Origin: Oscillospiraceae bacterium
GTDB lineage: Bacteria; Bacillota; Clostridia; Oscillospirales; Oscillospiraceae
Direction of reading: 5' to 3'
Length of the DNA: 64,000 nt
Assembly (NCBI GenBank): GCA_020025575.1
Contig: JAHHRW010000003.1
Coordinates: 124,001 to 188,000 of the forward strand
In this document: positions 38,779 through 47,089 of the stretch, piece by piece
Layout: every line of letters begins with the position of its first letter
Position numbering within the stretch: the stretch's first letter is position 1
Program-made: the position numbers and the translations under genes
The notes under the pieces: model-generated
What the model saw: the letters and a program-made list of their open reading frames with translations, nothing else
What the model was told of the DNA's origin: nothing
Databases searched by the model: none

Positions 38779-39780
38779 ATGATTGCTATTTTAAAGCAGG
38801 GCACCACCCCTGAACAAACCCAGCATTTGGTAGACTGGCTCAAGCGTATGAATCTGGATGTGCACATTTCCCAGGGGCAGGAAGTCACCATCCTGGGATT
38901 GATTGGCGACACCAGCAAGGTCGATATGGAATTGCTGGGCAGTTTGGATATTGTCGAAAGTGTGAAGCGGGTTTCTGAGCCATTCAAGCAGGTAAACCGC
39001 AATTTCCACCCCAAAGACAGCATCGTGGAAATTGGCAACGCCAAAATTGGCGGAGGCTACTTTTCCATGATTGCAGGCCCCTGCTCTGTTGAAAGTGAAG
39101 ATCAGATCATCGAGGTTGCTCAGGCTGTAAAGGACGCCGGAGCTACCATCCTGCGCGGCGGTGCATTTAAGCCCCGCACCTCTCCCTATGCATTTCAGGG
39201 GATGGGAGAAGACGGTCTGCGCCTGCTGTTTCAGGCAAAAAAGGCCACCGGTCTTCCCATTTGCACCGAGTTAATGAACATTGTACACCTGGATTTGTTT
39301 GCCGATGTAGATGTCATTCAGATCGGTGCCCGCAATATGCAGAATTTTGACCTTTTAAAGGAAGTTGGCAAAACAAAGAAACCGATTCTCCTAAAGCGTG
39401 GACTTGCAAACACGCTGCAGGAATTGCTGATGAGTGCAGAATACATTATGAGCGAAGGAAATCCCAATGTGATTCTCTGTGAGCGTGGCATCCGCACTTA
39501 CGAAACCTACACACGAAATACGCTGGATCTATCTGCGGTCCCTGTACTGCACGAATTAACACACCTTCCCGTTGTTGTAGACCCCAGTCACGCCACCGGC
39601 AAGGCATCTTTGGTGCCCTCCATGGCTGCCGCTGCCGCTGCATCCGGTGCTGATGGCATCATGGTGGAAGTACACAACAATCCCAGCTGTGCCCTGTGTG
39701 ATGGTGCCCAATCCATAACTCCTGACCAATTTGCAGATTTGAGTCACCGCGTTCAGCTGATTCGGGAGGCCATACGATGA
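38779..39780 (+). CDS. aroF: 3-deoxy-7-phosphoheptulonate synthase (DAHP synthase, type I-beta)
   Basis: This 333-residue enzyme has an N-terminal ACT/ferredoxin-like regulatory domain (about residues 1-70, with VTILGLIGDTSKVDMELLG) and the KDO8P-like TIM barrel: MIAGPCSVESEDQI, ILRGGAFKPRTSPYAFQGMG, LLKRGLANTLQELLMSAEYI and the metal site VVDPSHATGK. It condenses PEP with erythrose-4-phosphate, the first shikimate step. ATG 38779 is used because AAGGAG is eight bases away; ATG 38773 is only two bases away. The ACT-like domain suggests feedback inhibition by Tyr or Phe, adding to the attenuator immediately upstream. Confidence 0.97.
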   Translation: MIAILKQGTTPEQTQHLVDWLKRMNLDVHISQGQEVTILGLIGDTSKVDMELLGSLDIVESVKRVSEPFKQVNRNFHPKDSIVEIGNAKIGGGYFSMIAGPCSVESEDQIIEVAQAVKDAGATILRGGAFKPRTSPYAFQGMGEDGLRLLFQAKKATGLPICTELMNIVHLDLFADVDVIQIGARNMQNFDLLKEVGKTKKPILLKRGLANTLQELLMSAEYIMSEGNPNVILCERGIRTYETYTRNTLDLSAVPVLHELTHLPVVVDPSHATGKASLVPSMAAAAAASGADGIMVEVHNNPSCALCDGAQSITPDQFADLSHRVQLIREAIR

Positions 39781-40607
39781 ATGTTGGCATTTTGGGTCTG
39801 GGACTGATTGGCGGAAGTTTGGCAAGAGCCTACGCCAAAGCCGGGCACGCCGTGTACGCCTGTGATAAAGATGAAGATATGCTGATGTTTTCTCAGGTCG
39901 CCGGTGTTGTGACTGACAGACTGGATGAAAAAAGCATCGGCCAGTGCAATTTTATTCTTCTTTGCATTTATCCTGCCGGATGTATTGAATGGCTGAAAAA
40001 TAATGCCCCCCTAATCAACAAGGATGCATTGGTCATGGACTGCTGCGGCGTAAAACAGCTGGTTACCCAGCAGTGCTTTCCGCTGGCAGAAACCTACGGC
40101 TTTACCTTTGTCGGTGGACACCCAATGGCGGGCAACCATCATTCCGGGTTTAAGTATAGCCGCTCCAACCTGTTCCAGGGTGCCCCCATGGTTCTGGTCC
40201 CCCCCAGATTTGACGATATGGAGCTCTTAGATCGCGTGAAAACAGCCATGATGCCCTGCAACTTTGGTTCTTTCTCCGTTACCACCGCAGCCGAGCATGA
40301 CCGCATGATTGCATTCACTTCCCAGATGCCTCACATTTTGAGCAACGCCTTTATCAAATCTCCCACCGCTTTAGCGCATAAAGGCTTTTCCGCCGGGAGC
40401 TACAAAGATCTGACACGGGTGGCCTGGCTGAATCCACAGATGTGGGCGGAACTGTTCCTGGAAAACCGGGAATTTGTATTGCAGGAATTAAATACCTTTC
40501 TCAATGCATTGGAACAATACCGGGATGCCGTGGAGCATAGCGACATGGCTGAACTGATTGCGCTGCTCGAAGACGGAAAGCGAGCCAAGGAGGAAGTTGA
40601 CGGATGA
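39777..40607 (+). CDS. tyrA: prephenate dehydrogenase
   Basis: This 276-residue NAD-dependent enzyme has the Rossmann start VGILGLGLIGGSLARAYAKAG, the conserved HPMAGNHHSGF, and the C-terminal helical dimerisation region with FSAGSYKDLTRVAWLNPQMW. It oxidatively decarboxylates prephenate to 4-hydroxyphenylpyruvate, the committed step to Tyr. There is no C-terminal ACT domain and no fused chorismate mutase, so Tyr feedback is less likely at this enzyme. Its ATG overlaps the aroF stop by four bases. It is the second gene of the attenuated operon. Arogenate use cannot be excluded. Confidence 0.94.
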   Translation: MNVGILGLGLIGGSLARAYAKAGHAVYACDKDEDMLMFSQVAGVVTDRLDEKSIGQCNFILLCIYPAGCIEWLKNNAPLINKDALVMDCCGVKQLVTQQCFPLAETYGFTFVGGHPMAGNHHSGFKYSRSNLFQGAPMVLVPPRFDDMELLDRVKTAMMPCNFGSFSVTTAAEHDRMIAFTSQMPHILSNAFIKSPTALAHKGFSAGSYKDLTRVAWLNPQMWAELFLENREFVLQELNTFLNALEQYRDAVEHSDMAELIALLEDGKRAKEEVDG

Positions 40608-41656
40608 CTACAATTGAAGTAAATGCCTCCCAATCCTATCAGGTGCAAATCGGTTATGAGATTCTGGACACTTTAGGCCAGCAGGTTGCTGCCCTGGGAA
40701 AAGCGTGCAAGGTCTGCCTGATTAGCGAGACCACCGTTTGGCCATTGTATGGCAGTGATGCCGAGCAAAGTCTGCAAAATGCAGGTTTTGAAACCTGTCA
40801 CTTTGTCTTTCCCGCCGGCGAACAGAGCAAAAACGGTCAAGTTTTTCTGGAAGTTCTTAACTTTCTGGCAGAAAGCAAGTTGTCTAGAACAGATGTGATC
40901 GTGGCTTTGGGCGGCGGCGTTGTGGGAGATTTGGCAGGATTCTGTGCTGCCAGCTACCTGCGGGGCATCCGATTTGTGCAGGTTCCAACCACGCTATTGG
41001 CTGCGGTAGATTCCAGTGTCGGCGGTAAAACCGCCATTGATCTGCCCTCTGGCAAAAACCTTGCAGGTGCATTTTGTCAACCCAGTCTTGTGCTGTGCGA
41101 TCTAACGTGTCTTGAATCGCTGCCGGAAGATATTTTTTTAGACGGATGCGCAGAGATTATTAAAACAGCCATCCTGTTTGATCCGGAGATGTTTGAAGAG
41201 TTGATGCAGGATGGCCCCGCATTCCATCGGGAGCGCGTGATTGCCCGGTGCGTTGCACACAAGCGAGATATCGTCAACGCAGACGAATTTGATCGCGGCG
41301 AACGCCAGAAACTTAATTTGGGACACACCATCGGTCACGGTGTCGAGGCCATGAGCAAATTCACCCTCTCCCACGGAAAGTCCGTTGCCATTGGCACTGC
41401 CATCGTAGCAAGAGCCGCTGTCAAAATGGGATTGTGCTCCTGGGAGACGGGAGAAAAATGCCAGCGCTTACTGACCCGGTTTCAGCTGCCCATCTACACG
41501 GACTTTTCTGCACACGACCTGTGCAAAATGGTGCTTTCCGACAAGAAACGCTCCGGCGGAACTGTAAATCTGATTATTCCCCAAGAAATCGGCGAATGCA
41601 TGATTCGTCCCACCCCCATCAACGAAATCGAATCCTTTATTCAGGCAGGTCTTTGA
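40604..41656 (+). CDS. aroB: 3-dehydroquinate synthase
   Basis: This 350-residue NAD- and metal-dependent cyclase contains VFPAGEQSKNGQV, the nucleotide-binding GGGVVGDLAGFCAASYLRG, VPTTLLAAVDSSVGGKTAIDL, and the metal ligands in CAEIIKTAILFD (Glu), LNLGHTIGHGVEAM (His) and LSHGKSVAIG (His). It makes 3-dehydroquinate from DAHP. The ATG overlaps the tyrA stop by four bases. The length is normal and all catalytic regions are present. Confidence 0.97.
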   Translation: MTTIEVNASQSYQVQIGYEILDTLGQQVAALGKACKVCLISETTVWPLYGSDAEQSLQNAGFETCHFVFPAGEQSKNGQVFLEVLNFLAESKLSRTDVIVALGGGVVGDLAGFCAASYLRGIRFVQVPTTLLAAVDSSVGGKTAIDLPSGKNLAGAFCQPSLVLCDLTCLESLPEDIFLDGCAEIIKTAILFDPEMFEELMQDGPAFHRERVIARCVAHKRDIVNADEFDRGERQKLNLGHTIGHGVEAMSKFTLSHGKSVAIGTAIVARAAVKMGLCSWETGEKCQRLLTRFQLPIYTDFSAHDLCKMVLSDKKRSGGTVNLIIPQEIGECMIRPTPINEIESFIQAGL

Positions 41657-41657
41657 T

Positions 41658-42848
41658 ATGGACATTACCATTCAACCCCAAAAATTAAAAGGAATCATTC
41701 CGGCGATTCCATCGAAATCCCAGGCGCATCGGCTGCTGTTGTGTGCCGCCTTTGCCGACCGCCCCACCACGCTCCTGTGTCCCCAAACCAATCGGGACAT
41801 TCAGGCCACGGCAGAGTGCCTGAACGCACTGGGTGCCCAGATTACGCGCACAGACGACGGATATCTCATCATGCCTATTCAGACCCTTTCCAAACACGCC
41901 ACACTTAACTGCTGCGAAAGCGGCTCTACCCTGCGCTTTTTACTTCCCATTGTGGGGGCGCTGGGTGTGGATGCTGTCTTTTTGATGGAGGGCAGACTGC
42001 CGCAGCGTCCCCTTTCTCCCCTTTGGGAGCTGATGGAGCGGATGGGCTGCAGTCTTACCCGTCCCACAGAAAATACCATTGCCTGTCACGGAAAATTACA
42101 ACCCGGTCGATATTCCATTGACGGCAGCGTTTCCAGCCAGTTTGTAACCGGACTGCTGTTTGCTCTCTCCTTGGTAAATGGCAGCAGCCAGCTGCATCTT
42201 ACTGGGAAAATAGAATCCTTACCCTACATCGAAATGACTCTGAGCGCGCTTTCACAGTTCGGTGTAGAAATGGAACGTCAGCAGGAATGCTATCTTCTCA
42301 AACAGGCACATTTCTCCACACCCGGCACCATTCATGTGGAAGGTGATTGGAGCAACGGTGCATTCTGGCTTGGTGCAAACGCACTTGGCTCTGAATTGTT
42401 GGTAACCGGTTTGGATGATGCCTCTGCTCAGGGGGATCGAGCCATCACATACTGGCTGCCCAGACTCAGGGAACATTGTACCATTGATGCGTCTAACATC
42501 CCCGACTTGGTTCCCATCCTTGCGGTAGTCGCAGGCGCAAAACAGGGTGCCACCTTTATCAATGCCCAGCGCCTGCGAATCAAGGAATCCGACCGGCTGC
42601 AGACAGTCGCTGATTTAATCAACAGCATCGGCGGAAACGCCACCGTCACAGAGGATGGCCTGATTGTTCAGGGCACCGGATATATGGGCGGAACCGTGAA
42701 TGCATCAGGCGATCATCGCATCGCCATGGCAGCAGCCATTGCAGCAACCGTGTGCACACAGCCCCTCACCATTCTGGGGGCCCAAGCAGTCAACAAATCC
42801 TATCCTGCATTTTGGGCAGATTATGTAACATTAGGAGGTAGCCTATGA
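41658..42848 (+). CDS. aroA: 3-phosphoshikimate 1-carboxyvinyltransferase (EPSP synthase)
   Basis: This 396-residue enzyme has KGIIPAIPSKSQAHRLLLCAA at the start, the phosphate-binding variant NCCESGSTLRFLLP (in place of the usual GNAGT), DGSVSSQFVTGLLFALSL, and the closing LRIKESDRLQTVADLINS with GDHRIAMAAAIAA. It joins PEP to shikimate-3-phosphate. The start ATG lies one base after the aroB stop (TGATATG). The unusual glycine-poor phosphate motif puts it outside the E. coli-type AroA group, and the length is about 30 residues shorter than E. coli AroA. Confidence 0.95.
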   Translation: MDITIQPQKLKGIIPAIPSKSQAHRLLLCAAFADRPTTLLCPQTNRDIQATAECLNALGAQITRTDDGYLIMPIQTLSKHATLNCCESGSTLRFLLPIVGALGVDAVFLMEGRLPQRPLSPLWELMERMGCSLTRPTENTIACHGKLQPGRYSIDGSVSSQFVTGLLFALSLVNGSSQLHLTGKIESLPYIEMTLSALSQFGVEMERQQECYLLKQAHFSTPGTIHVEGDWSNGAFWLGANALGSELLVTGLDDASAQGDRAITYWLPRLREHCTIDASNIPDLVPILAVVAGAKQGATFINAQRLRIKESDRLQTVADLINSIGGNATVTEDGLIVQGTGYMGGTVNASGDHRIAMAAAIAATVCTQPLTILGAQAVNKSYPAFWADYVTLGGSL

Positions 42849-43924
42849 GCTCCACTTACGGACAAATGATCAAGCTGTCCATCTTCGGTCAATCCCACGG
42901 CGCAGCCATCGGCATGACTCTAGATGGGGTGCCCGCCGGATTAAGCGTGGATTTGGACGAACTGCAGCGGTTCTTAAAGCGCCGCGCCCCAGGGCAGAAT
43001 GATTTCTCTACCCCTCGGAAAGAAGACGATGCGCCGGAATTTCTCTCCGGGCTTTTGGACGGATATACCTGCGGCGCTCCCATCACCGCAATCATTAAAA
43101 ACACCAATACCCGATCAGTAGATTACAAGAATCTGATGGACTGCCCCAGACCTGGTCACGCCGACTATACGGCTCAGGTAAAATACGGCGGCTATCAGGA
43201 TTTATCCGGCGGCGGTCACTTCTCCGGCAGACTCACTGCACCGCTGTGCATTGCCGGTGGTCTATGCAAACAGTGGCTTGATGCACAGGGTATTCAAATC
43301 GGCGCTCACATTGCAAATATAGCAGGGATTTCCGATACGCCTTTTTTCCCCGTTTCTCCACAACTTGCGCAGGTTGGCGTTGATTTTCCTGTCATCTCAA
43401 AAGAGGCAGGCGCCATCATGCGCCGAGCCATTCAGGATGCAAAGGCAGACTGCGATAGCGTTGGCGGCATTGTAGAATGTGCTGTTACAGGTCTGCCCGT
43501 TGGATTGGGCGAGCCCATGTTCGGCGGCATGGAAGGTCGAATCGCGCAGATGGTCTATGGAATCCCCGCAGTAAAGGGTGTAGAATTCGGTGCAGGTTTT
43601 GGTACAGCAAAACTCCGCGGAAGTCAAAACAACGACCCATACATCATAGAAGACGGCATTGTCAAGACACAAACCAATCATGCAGGCGGTATTTTGGGTG
43701 GCATCACCAACGGTATGCCCCTGATTCTGCGTGCTGCATTCAAGCCAACGCCATCCATTAGCAGACCGCAAACGAGTGTTTCTCTCGGTCATATGGAGCA
43801 GAAAGAACTCATCGTAAAAGGCCGTCACGACCCATGCATCGTCCCAAGAGCGGTTCCTGTTGTAGAGGCCGCTGTTGCAATCGCCATTTACGACGCTTTT
43901 CTGGAATGGAAGGCAAGAAGATGA
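42845..43924 (+). CDS. aroC: chorismate synthase
   Basis: This 359-residue FMN-dependent enzyme begins MSSTYGQMIKLSIFGQSHG (SHG signature), with RRAPGQNDFSTPRKEDD, RPGHADYTAQVKYGGYQDLSGGG, the conserved GGILGGITNGMPL and the final GRHDPCIVPRAVPVVEA. It eliminates phosphate from EPSP to give chorismate. An FMN reductase domain is not fused. The ATG overlaps the aroA stop by four bases. The next gene, pheA, has its own AAGGAGG ribosome binding site after a 16-base gap. Confidence 0.97.
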   Translation: MSSTYGQMIKLSIFGQSHGAAIGMTLDGVPAGLSVDLDELQRFLKRRAPGQNDFSTPRKEDDAPEFLSGLLDGYTCGAPITAIIKNTNTRSVDYKNLMDCPRPGHADYTAQVKYGGYQDLSGGGHFSGRLTAPLCIAGGLCKQWLDAQGIQIGAHIANIAGISDTPFFPVSPQLAQVGVDFPVISKEAGAIMRRAIQDAKADCDSVGGIVECAVTGLPVGLGEPMFGGMEGRIAQMVYGIPAVKGVEFGAGFGTAKLRGSQNNDPYIIEDGIVKTQTNHAGGILGGITNGMPLILRAAFKPTPSISRPQTSVSLGHMEQKELIVKGRHDPCIVPRAVPVVEAAVAIAIYDAFLEWKARR

Positions 43925-43940
43925 TAAGGAGGAACGGAAA

Positions 43941-45083
43941 ATGGATTTGACCCAATTGCGCAGTCAGATTGATGATATCGACGACCAACTGGTAAAACTA
44001 TTCTGCCAGCGTATGGAAGTTGCCGGGCAAATTGCAGACTACAAAAAGGAACACAACGTGCCTGTATATGTCCCCGGCCGTGAGCGGGAAAAGTTACTGG
44101 ATGTGGCTGAAAAAGCCGGGCCTGATATGGCAAACTACACTCGGGTTTTATATTCCATGCTTTTTGAACTCAGCCGCAGCCATCAGAGCAAAATGAACAA
44201 CCAACAGACAGATTTGCACCGGCAAATCGTCCATGCCATTGAGGCAACCCCAAAACTATTTCCACCGACTCCAACGGTAGCTTGCCAGGGTGTAGAGGGC
44301 GCGTATGCTCAGATTGCCTGTGAAAAGATGTTCAAAGCGCCTTTCATCCTGTATTTCAAAGACTTTGAACATATTTTCACCGCCATTGAAAACGGTCTTT
44401 GCCAGTATGGCATTCTGCCTCTGGAAAATTCCACCGCAGGTTCCGTAAAAAAGGTCTATGACCTGATGATTCGTCGCAATTTCTCCATTGTCCGAACCTT
44501 CCGCCTGAAAATTGACCACAATCTATTGGTCAATCACGGCACCAATCTATCTGACATCACGGAAATCTACTCCCACGAGCAAGCCATCAGCCAGTGCGCT
44601 GAATTCTTAGAGAAGATCCCAAATGTGAAGGTCATTGCTGTGGAAAACACCGCTGTGGCCGCCAAAATGGTGGCTGATTCCGGCCGGAAGGATGTGGCGG
44701 CCCTGTCCAGCAGAAACTGTGCCGAGCTTTATGATCTGGAAATTCTGGCGTCTTCGATTCAGGATAAAGGCAACAACCGTACCCGTTTTATCTGCATTTC
44801 CAAGAATCTGGAAATATACCCCGGTGCTGATAAGACCAGCATTATGATGGTGCTGCCCCACCGCCCCGGCTCTTTGTACCGTGTACTGGCCCGGCTGTAT
44901 GTATTGGGCATCAATGTGACAAAGCTGGAATCGCGCCCCATCCCCGACCGGGATTTTGAATTCATGTTCTATTTTGACTTAGAGACTTCCATTTATTCTG
45001 ACGAATTTGTGCAGCTCATGTGTGAACTGGACGATCTTTGTGAAGAATTTAAGTATCTGGGCAGCTACAGTGAGGTGGTTTGA
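43941..45083 (+). CDS. pheA: bifunctional chorismate mutase/prephenate dehydratase (P-protein)
   Basis: This 380-residue fusion has an N-terminal AroQ-type chorismate mutase (residues 1-85: MDLTQLRSQIDDIDDQLVKL). The prephenate dehydratase domain (about 112-285) has CQGVEGAYAQIA, ILPLENSTAGSVKKVYDLM and NKTRF-like GNNRTRFICIS. A C-terminal ACT domain contains RPGSLYRVLARL and KLESRP, the Phe-binding ESRP pattern. It turns chorismate to prephenate to phenylpyruvate and is probably feedback inhibited by Phe. AAGGAGG precedes ATG 43941; the frame continues 22 codons upstream into aroC. It ends one base into the next ATG (TGATG). Confidence 0.96.
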   Translation: MDLTQLRSQIDDIDDQLVKLFCQRMEVAGQIADYKKEHNVPVYVPGREREKLLDVAEKAGPDMANYTRVLYSMLFELSRSHQSKMNNQQTDLHRQIVHAIEATPKLFPPTPTVACQGVEGAYAQIACEKMFKAPFILYFKDFEHIFTAIENGLCQYGILPLENSTAGSVKKVYDLMIRRNFSIVRTFRLKIDHNLLVNHGTNLSDITEIYSHEQAISQCAEFLEKIPNVKVIAVENTAVAAKMVADSGRKDVAALSSRNCAELYDLEILASSIQDKGNNRTRFICISKNLEIYPGADKTSIMMVLPHRPGSLYRVLARLYVLGINVTKLESRPIPDRDFEFMFYFDLETSIYSDEFVQLMCELDDLCEEFKYLGSYSEVV

Positions 45084-46309
45084 TGAAATTCGGACTTCTG
45101 GGAAGAAAACTGGGACACAGCTATTCCCCCCAAATTCACAAGTTAATCGGTCAATATTCCTATGACCTGTACGAACGGGAACCCGAAGAAGTAGAAACAC
45201 TGCTCCACCAACCCGATATTGCTGGGCTGAATGTGACCATGCCCTACAAGAAAGATGTGATCCCTTATTTAGACACCATCGACGAGCTGGCCACCCGTCT
45301 GGGCAGTGTAAACACCATTGTGCGCAAGCCGGATGGCACGCTGGAAGGTCACAATACGGACTATTATGGCTTTATGTCCATGGTAAAGCACAGCGGTCTG
45401 TCTGTTTCCGGGAAGAAAGCTTTGATTCTCGGATCAGGCGGTGCATCTGTCACTGCGGTGGCCGTGATGGAGGATTTGGGTGCCCGGGTGGTGACCATCT
45501 CCCGTAGTGGTGAAAATAACTATCACAACCTCAGCCGCCACGCAGATGCCTCCTTCATTGTCAATGCCACCCCTGTGGGCATGTTTCCAAATACCGGTGC
45601 TGCCCCATTGAATATCGCACGGTTCCCGAAACTGGAGGGCGTATTCGATTTTATATACAACCCTGCCAGAACGCAGCTCCTTTTGGACTGTGAACGTGCC
45701 AATATTCCTGCCTTTAACGGGCTGTGGATGTTGGTAGCGCAGGCGAAACGGGCCGCAGAATACTTTACAGGCACCACCCTGCCCTCCCAGATAATCCATG
45801 AAATCTATCAAAATCTGCGTAAACAGATGGAGAACATTGTGCTCATCGGCATGGCTGGCTGCGGAAAATCCACCGTTGGAAAACTGCTTGCTGATCAGTG
45901 CGGGAAAGAATTTGTGGATGCAGACGAAGAAATCCAAAAGCTGGCAGGAAAAACCATTCCTGAAATTTTTGAACAGGATGGTGAAGAAATCTTTCGGGAT
46001 TTGGAAACAAGAGTGCTGTCCGATTTGGGCAGGCAATCCGGACTTGTGATTGCCACAGGGGGCGGTTGCGTCACCAAGGAACGGAATTATCCTCTGCTGC
46101 ATCAGAACGGTACCATCATCTGGATTCAGCGTGATGGTAATGCACTCCCCACCCATGGGCGTCCTTTGTCACAGCAGACCAATCCTGCAATCCTATACGA
46201 ACAAAGAAAACCTCTGTACGCCTCTTTCTCCGATAAAATCGTGCCAAACGATGGGACTATTGCTGAAACGGCTGAAAAAATTTGTTCTCTTTTGGAGGAA
46301 TCAAAATGA
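45083..46309 (+). CDS. bifunctional shikimate dehydrogenase/shikimate kinase (AroE-AroK fusion)
   Basis: This single 408-residue frame holds two enzymes. Residues 1-245 are AroE: KLGHSYSPQIHKL (shikimate serines), VTMPYKKDV (catalytic Lys), GHNTDYYGF (Asp), GSGGASVTAVAVMEDL (NADP site) and FDFIYNPARTQLL. Residues 250-408 are AroK: NIVLIGMAGCGKSTVGKLLA (Walker A), FVDADEEIQKLAG, FRDLETRVL, ATGGGCV and the LID arginine region HGRPLS. It reduces 3-dehydroshikimate, then phosphorylates shikimate. ATG 45083 follows GAGGTGG and overlaps the pheA stop by one base. All key residues of both enzymes are present, so both activities are expected. The pathway genes are otherwise unfused here. Confidence 0.93.
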   Translation: MKFGLLGRKLGHSYSPQIHKLIGQYSYDLYEREPEEVETLLHQPDIAGLNVTMPYKKDVIPYLDTIDELATRLGSVNTIVRKPDGTLEGHNTDYYGFMSMVKHSGLSVSGKKALILGSGGASVTAVAVMEDLGARVVTISRSGENNYHNLSRHADASFIVNATPVGMFPNTGAAPLNIARFPKLEGVFDFIYNPARTQLLLDCERANIPAFNGLWMLVAQAKRAAEYFTGTTLPSQIIHEIYQNLRKQMENIVLIGMAGCGKSTVGKLLADQCGKEFVDADEEIQKLAGKTIPEIFEQDGEEIFRDLETRVLSDLGRQSGLVIATGGGCVTKERNYPLLHQNGTIIWIQRDGNALPTHGRPLSQQTNPAILYEQRKPLYASFSDKIVPNDGTIAETAEKICSLLEESK

Positions 46310-46743
46310 AAATTCTGGTGATAAACGGGCCAAACATCAATATGTTAGGCATTCGCGAGCCAAACATTTACGGCAGTCAAAGCTATTGCGAACTGCTGCG
46401 GCTTTTGAACCTGTGGGCCCAGGAACTGGATATTGAATTGGAGCACTTTCAATCCAATCACGAAGGTACCATTGTAGACAAAATCCAGTCTGCCTATGGA
46501 CATTTTGACGGAATCGTTATCAATCCTGCAGCCTACACCCACACTTCCATTGCCATGCTGGATGCACTGAAGGCAGTTGCCCTTCCCGCGGTAGAGGTGC
46601 ACATCTCTGATGTTTCTGCACGAGAGGCGTTTCGTCAGATCTCTTATGCCGGTCAGGCCTGCATCCGCACCATCATGGGACAGGGACTGGACGGCTATCA
46701 TCAGGCATTGATCTATCTAAAAAGCTACCTTGAACGTCAATAA
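46306..46743 (+). CDS. aroQ: 3-dehydroquinate dehydratase, type II
   Basis: This 145-residue enzyme begins MKILVINGPNINMLGIREPNIYG (catalytic Tyr in the flexible loop), with ELEHFQSNHEGTIVDKIQSA, the INPAAYTHTSIAMLDAL segment and EVHISDVSAREAFRQIS (catalytic His and Arg). It dehydrates 3-dehydroquinate. ATG 46306 follows TTGGAGGAATC and overlaps the aroE-aroK stop by four bases. It is the last gene of the operon. No terminator separates it from the T-box promoter of pheST; readthrough into that leader is possible. Confidence 0.97.
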   Translation: MKILVINGPNINMLGIREPNIYGSQSYCELLRLLNLWAQELDIELEHFQSNHEGTIVDKIQSAYGHFDGIVINPAAYTHTSIAMLDALKAVALPAVEVHISDVSAREAFRQISYAGQACIRTIMGQGLDGYHQALIYLKSYLERQ

Positions 46744-46748
46744 AGCCC

Positions 46749-46777
46749 TTGCAGTTTTTGTTTTTCTGTGATAAAAT
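46749..46777 (+). promoter_or_regulatory. promoter of pheST
   Basis: TTGCAG (46749-46754), 17 bases, TAAAAT (46772-46777). It begins five bases after the aroQ stop. Confidence 0.72.
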
Positions 46778-46794
46778 GTTATATATATTGTAAA

Positions 46795-47056
46795 AGCTAA
46801 GAATGGGCTGTCCTGATATCGCAGGGCGTTTTTTAGAGAGAGCGGGGTGGTGTGATCCGCTCAGCGCCGATATTGGGGCTTTCTCCCGGGAGCTGCCGCC
46901 TGAACAAAAAGTAGGGTGCGCCGGTGTGGCCTCCGTTATGGGTCGGAGATGTGTTTGCATCTTGCTAAGTGCGCTTTTATGCGAATTGCGGGTGGTACCG
47001 CGGAAGATTTTCCGGTCTTTCGTCCCCTTATCAGGGACGAAAGACCGTTTTTTCTT
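46795..47056 (+). promoter_or_regulatory. T-box riboswitch of pheST
   Basis: The leader contains a Stem I with AGAGAGAGCGGGGTGGTG, a likely Phe specifier UUC at 46881-46883 (GGGGCTTTCTCCC), the T-box core GCGGGTGGTACCGCGG at 46988-47003, and a terminator CGGTCTTTCGTCCC, loop, GGGACGAAAGACCG followed by six T residues (about 47013-47055). Uncharged tRNA-Phe should favour readthrough. No protein-coding signal is seen in this 346-base gap; an open frame continuing upstream of pheS is chance. Confidence 0.93.
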
Positions 47057-47089
47057 TGTATTTACTACTTTCTTAAAGGAGAGAATTCC

